Below are positions 62,368-64,000 of a stretch of 64,000 nucleotides of DNA, one piece after another. The stretch spans positions 28,502 through 92,501 of the forward strand of contig CAWAXG010000053.1 of the NCBI GenBank assembly GCA_963785755.1, written 5' to 3'. Position 1 is the first letter of the stretch; every line of letters begins with the position of its first letter. The notes under the pieces are model-generated. The model ran no database searches. It was not told where the DNA came from and saw nothing but the letters and a program-made list of their open reading frames with translations. The DNA comes from JACCXG01 sp963785755 (GTDB taxonomy: Bacteria; Acidobacteriota; Vicinamibacteria; Vicinamibacterales; 2-12-FULL-66-21). The position numbers were made by a program, and so were the translations under genes.

Positions 62368-62602
62368 TTCCAACTCCGGAGCATAGCGCCTATGTCGGCC
62401 GACGACCGCGCTGACGCGCTGCACGAAGACACGACGGCACGGCGGCACGACGTTCGTAGAGGTTTCAACAGATCGGCTTCAGCGGTCGCGACGCTTCTGG
62501 GAGTTGGAAGTTGCCCGCCGCCGCTCGTCGACCGATCCAGCGACGAGCTTGGCAAGGCCTCGCCGTAGCGCTTGCCGCGGAGGCGGGAGGTTGGGAGTTG
62601 AC
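62368..62602. repeat. Mosaic element between convergent genes (heptamer, GTCGTGCC and CGAGGCC modules)
   Basis: AACTTCCAACTCC (about 62366-62378), GCTGCACGAAGACACGACGG octamer part with AGGTTTCAACAGATCGGC (about 62414-62475), GGGAGTTGGAAGTTG (62501-62515), GGCAAGGCCTCGCCGTAGC (about 62550-62568) and GGGAGGTTGGGAGTTGA (62586-62602). The same modules as 58031-58270 in another order. Confidence 0.65.
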
Positions 62603-62611
62603 GCAGCCCTC

Positions 62612-64000
62612 CTACCGCTTGCGGTGCAGGAAGACGCTGTCGAACAGCGGCGCCTTGGCGCCGCGGACCGTCGCGATGATCGCGTGACGTGACTGCTCGA
62701 ACGGCAGGCCGACCGCCGTGGTGAGATCGCCGAGAATCGCGCGTGATTCGTTGTGCAGGAACACGCCGCCAGGCGACGTCATCGCGGCGATATTGCTCGT
62801 CGCCAGCGCCAGCTGCGGATCGTCGAAGTACGGCAGGATGTTGGTCGCCACGATCAGATCGAATGGCGGCCCCGCGAGTCGTTCGGTGACGATGTCGAGG
62901 GGGACCGCGGTCAGGATCCTGGCCGCTGACGCCTTGACCTTGATGCGCTTCCCCGGGCTCCCGTCAGTCACGGCGGCCGGGTTCGCCTCGGGGTCACCGA
63001 TGCCGCGGCCGAGCTGCGTGAAATAGCCGCGATAGTCCTCGGAGAGCTTGACGGTCTCGCTTTCCCGAATCTCACCAATCATCGTCAGCGTCGGGGGCTC
63101 GCTCGCGGCCCGGCGCAGATGCTCCACGACACGCGGATTGATATCGGCAGCCACGACCTCGAGGTCGTCGGCACGAGCCATATTCAGCGTGAGGAGCGCG
63201 TCGATGACCGCCCAGGGCTGATAGCTTTCGGGCGGCCTGTCGTCCTGCAGGGCCGTGCGCGGCGCGAGATCGAGGCCGGGACCGACGATCAGCACCCGCC
63301 GGATACGGCGCTGCGGATCGAGGGATTGCGCGATGCCGAGCCCGTAATAAACAAGGAACCCGGCCTCGACCGCGGTGTCGGTGCTGAGCCCGCGCGTGCG
63401 ATACAGCTCGACGATCGCGTCGGCCGGCTGCGCGGCACGCTGCGCCACGAACTCCTTCTCGTAGACGAACCGCATCACGCGCAGGTACTCGGCGCGGAGA
63501 CCATCGGCCCGCCGGGCCTGGTCGGGAAACACGGTCGTGGTGAGGGCGCGAAAGTAGGTCAGGCGCGCGTCACGTCCCGGATCGCCGGCGATCGCCCGCA
63601 GGAAGGCGGCAATCCGATCGCGGACCGCCGGCGGCACGCGCGCGGCCGGGAGAACGGGCTCCTTCAGGAACACGCCGCGTTCGTCGGCGCCAAGGCTGTC
63701 GACCAGCGCCTTCGCGCTGATCGCCGGCTCGATCGCCGGCGCCGACGTGAAGCGCGTCGACTGCAGGATGTAGAAGATCAGGTGATCGAGATCGCCCTCG
63801 CGCACGCGGCGCAGGTTCTCGTCATGCGTGCGCTCGACGTAGGCGGGAAAAGTGGCGGCGGTGAGGCCACGCGCCTGCAGCGTCGCGCGCAGCGGCGCCA
63901 CGTCGTCCCAGGTTACGCGGCGCGGCGCCGAACCCTGCGCCGACGCAAACTGCGTCAGGGCGATGAGGAATGTAAGAAGACAACTCCCAACTCCTCCGCC
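62612..64000 (-). CDS. Exported protein with class I SAM-methyltransferase-like fold, 5' end beyond window
   Basis: The minus frame is open from the stop at 62612 to the window end. A GTG at 63901 would begin inside the protein, because upstream in frame lies a signal-like stretch (LLTFLIALTQFASAQ, about 63925-63970); I see no ATG, GTG or TTG in frame before it, so the start is probably outside. The C-terminal half has Rossmann motifs: VLIVGPGLDLAPRTAL (motif I), DLEVVAADINPRVVEHLRRA (acidic loop) and FDLIVATNILPYFDDPQLAL (motif IV), typical of SAM-dependent methyltransferases. The N-terminal half is helical and not recognised. An exported methyltransferase is odd, since SAM is cytosolic; the signal could be a membrane anchor or the fold may be repurposed. 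Confidence 0.6.
   Translation of the reverse strand, partial: GGGVGSCLLTFLIALTQFASAQGSAPRRVTWDDVAPLRATLQARGLTAATFPAYVERTHDENLRRVREGDLDHLIFYILQSTRFTSAPAIEPAISAKALVDSLGADERGVFLKEPVLPAARVPPAVRDRIAAFLRAIAGDPGRDARLTYFRALTTTVFPDQARRADGLRAEYLRVMRFVYEKEFVAQRAAQPADAIVELYRTRGLSTDTAVEAGFLVYYGLGIAQSLDPQRRIRRVLIVGPGLDLAPRTALQDDRPPESYQPWAVIDALLTLNMARADDLEVVAADINPRVVEHLRRAASEPPTLTMIGEIRESETVKLSEDYRGYFTQLGRGIGDPEANPAAVTDGSPGKRIKVKASAARILTAVPLDIVTERLAGPPFDLIVATNILPYFDDPQLALATSNIAAMTSPGGVFLHNESRAILGDLTTAVGLPFEQSRHAIIATVRGAKAPLFDSVFLHRKR

Overview
The window is about 64 kb of GC-rich DNA. The gene content points to an Acidobacteriota bacterium, most likely a Vicinamibacteria-type soil lineage: an Oar-like TonB receptor with an N-terminal carboxypeptidase-regulatory domain, a PadR regulator overlapping a large MacB/FtsX permease (ADOP type), a VWFA-related protein of the acidobacterial type, and Planctomycete/Acidobacteria-style DUF1592-DUF1552 and DUF1549/1553-DUF1501 pairs. 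No rRNA, tRNA, transposase, integrase, phage gene or CRISPR array was seen. The assignment is inference from gene families; there is no marker gene to confirm it.

Layout. 1-6 kb: a secreted NHL-propeller/M23-like protein, cut by the window edge, and two tandem GT-C (ArnT/PMT-like) glycosyltransferases. 6-6.7 kb: two back-to-back gene remnants (beta-lactamase-like and GGDEF). 6.7-11 kb: DUF1592 haem protein plus DUF1552 partner, ending in a clear terminator. 11-21.5 kb: TonB receptor, divergent winged-HTH/periplasmic-binding-protein regulator, GH106-like glycosidase, lactonase and CutC. 21.6-25.4 kb: PIG-L deacetylase, a Ser/Thr kinase with a BRCT-like tail, and a DUF5060/DUF4038 glycosidase. 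25.5-28.6 kb: PadR-ADOP permease. 28.6-38.1 kb: LamG, DUF6807, a 1,284-residue DUF6807-dehydrogenase-HEAT-cytochrome fusion, gamma-glutamyltransferase and GH88. 38-45.5 kb: SDR, phosphoribosyltransferase, BON, VWA, FMN oxidase and sugar-phosphate isomerase. 45.7-50 kb: PQQ propeller with a dihaem cytochrome, and an acyl-CoA synthetase. 50-58 kb: a second ABC permease, then NHL/DUF1501/DUF1549 read on the minus strand. 58-64 kb: small membrane protein, HAD phosphatase facing a GntR/LacI-type regulator, a PQQ-like propeller, and a SAM-methyltransferase-like protein cut by the window end.

How the genes work together. Most products are exported (Sec or Tat-like signals) and deal with carbohydrate uptake, glycoside cleavage and periplasmic electron transfer through c-type haem or PQQ. 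This suits a soil polysaccharide degrader. At least three sugar-sensor-like regulators sit beside such genes.

Two window-wide observations matter most. First, many intergenic regions carry degenerate 7-8 nt tandem arrays, often as two facing (inverted) arrays. They come in at least six unrelated unit sequences and are sometimes mixed in mosaic elements. They can extend into coding ends, and I see no mobile-element gene that explains them. Second, eleven otherwise intact genes contain twelve single-base frame changes, eleven of them +1. This looks more like uncorrected insertion errors in the assembly than real gene decay. I report these genes at full span and mark each break.
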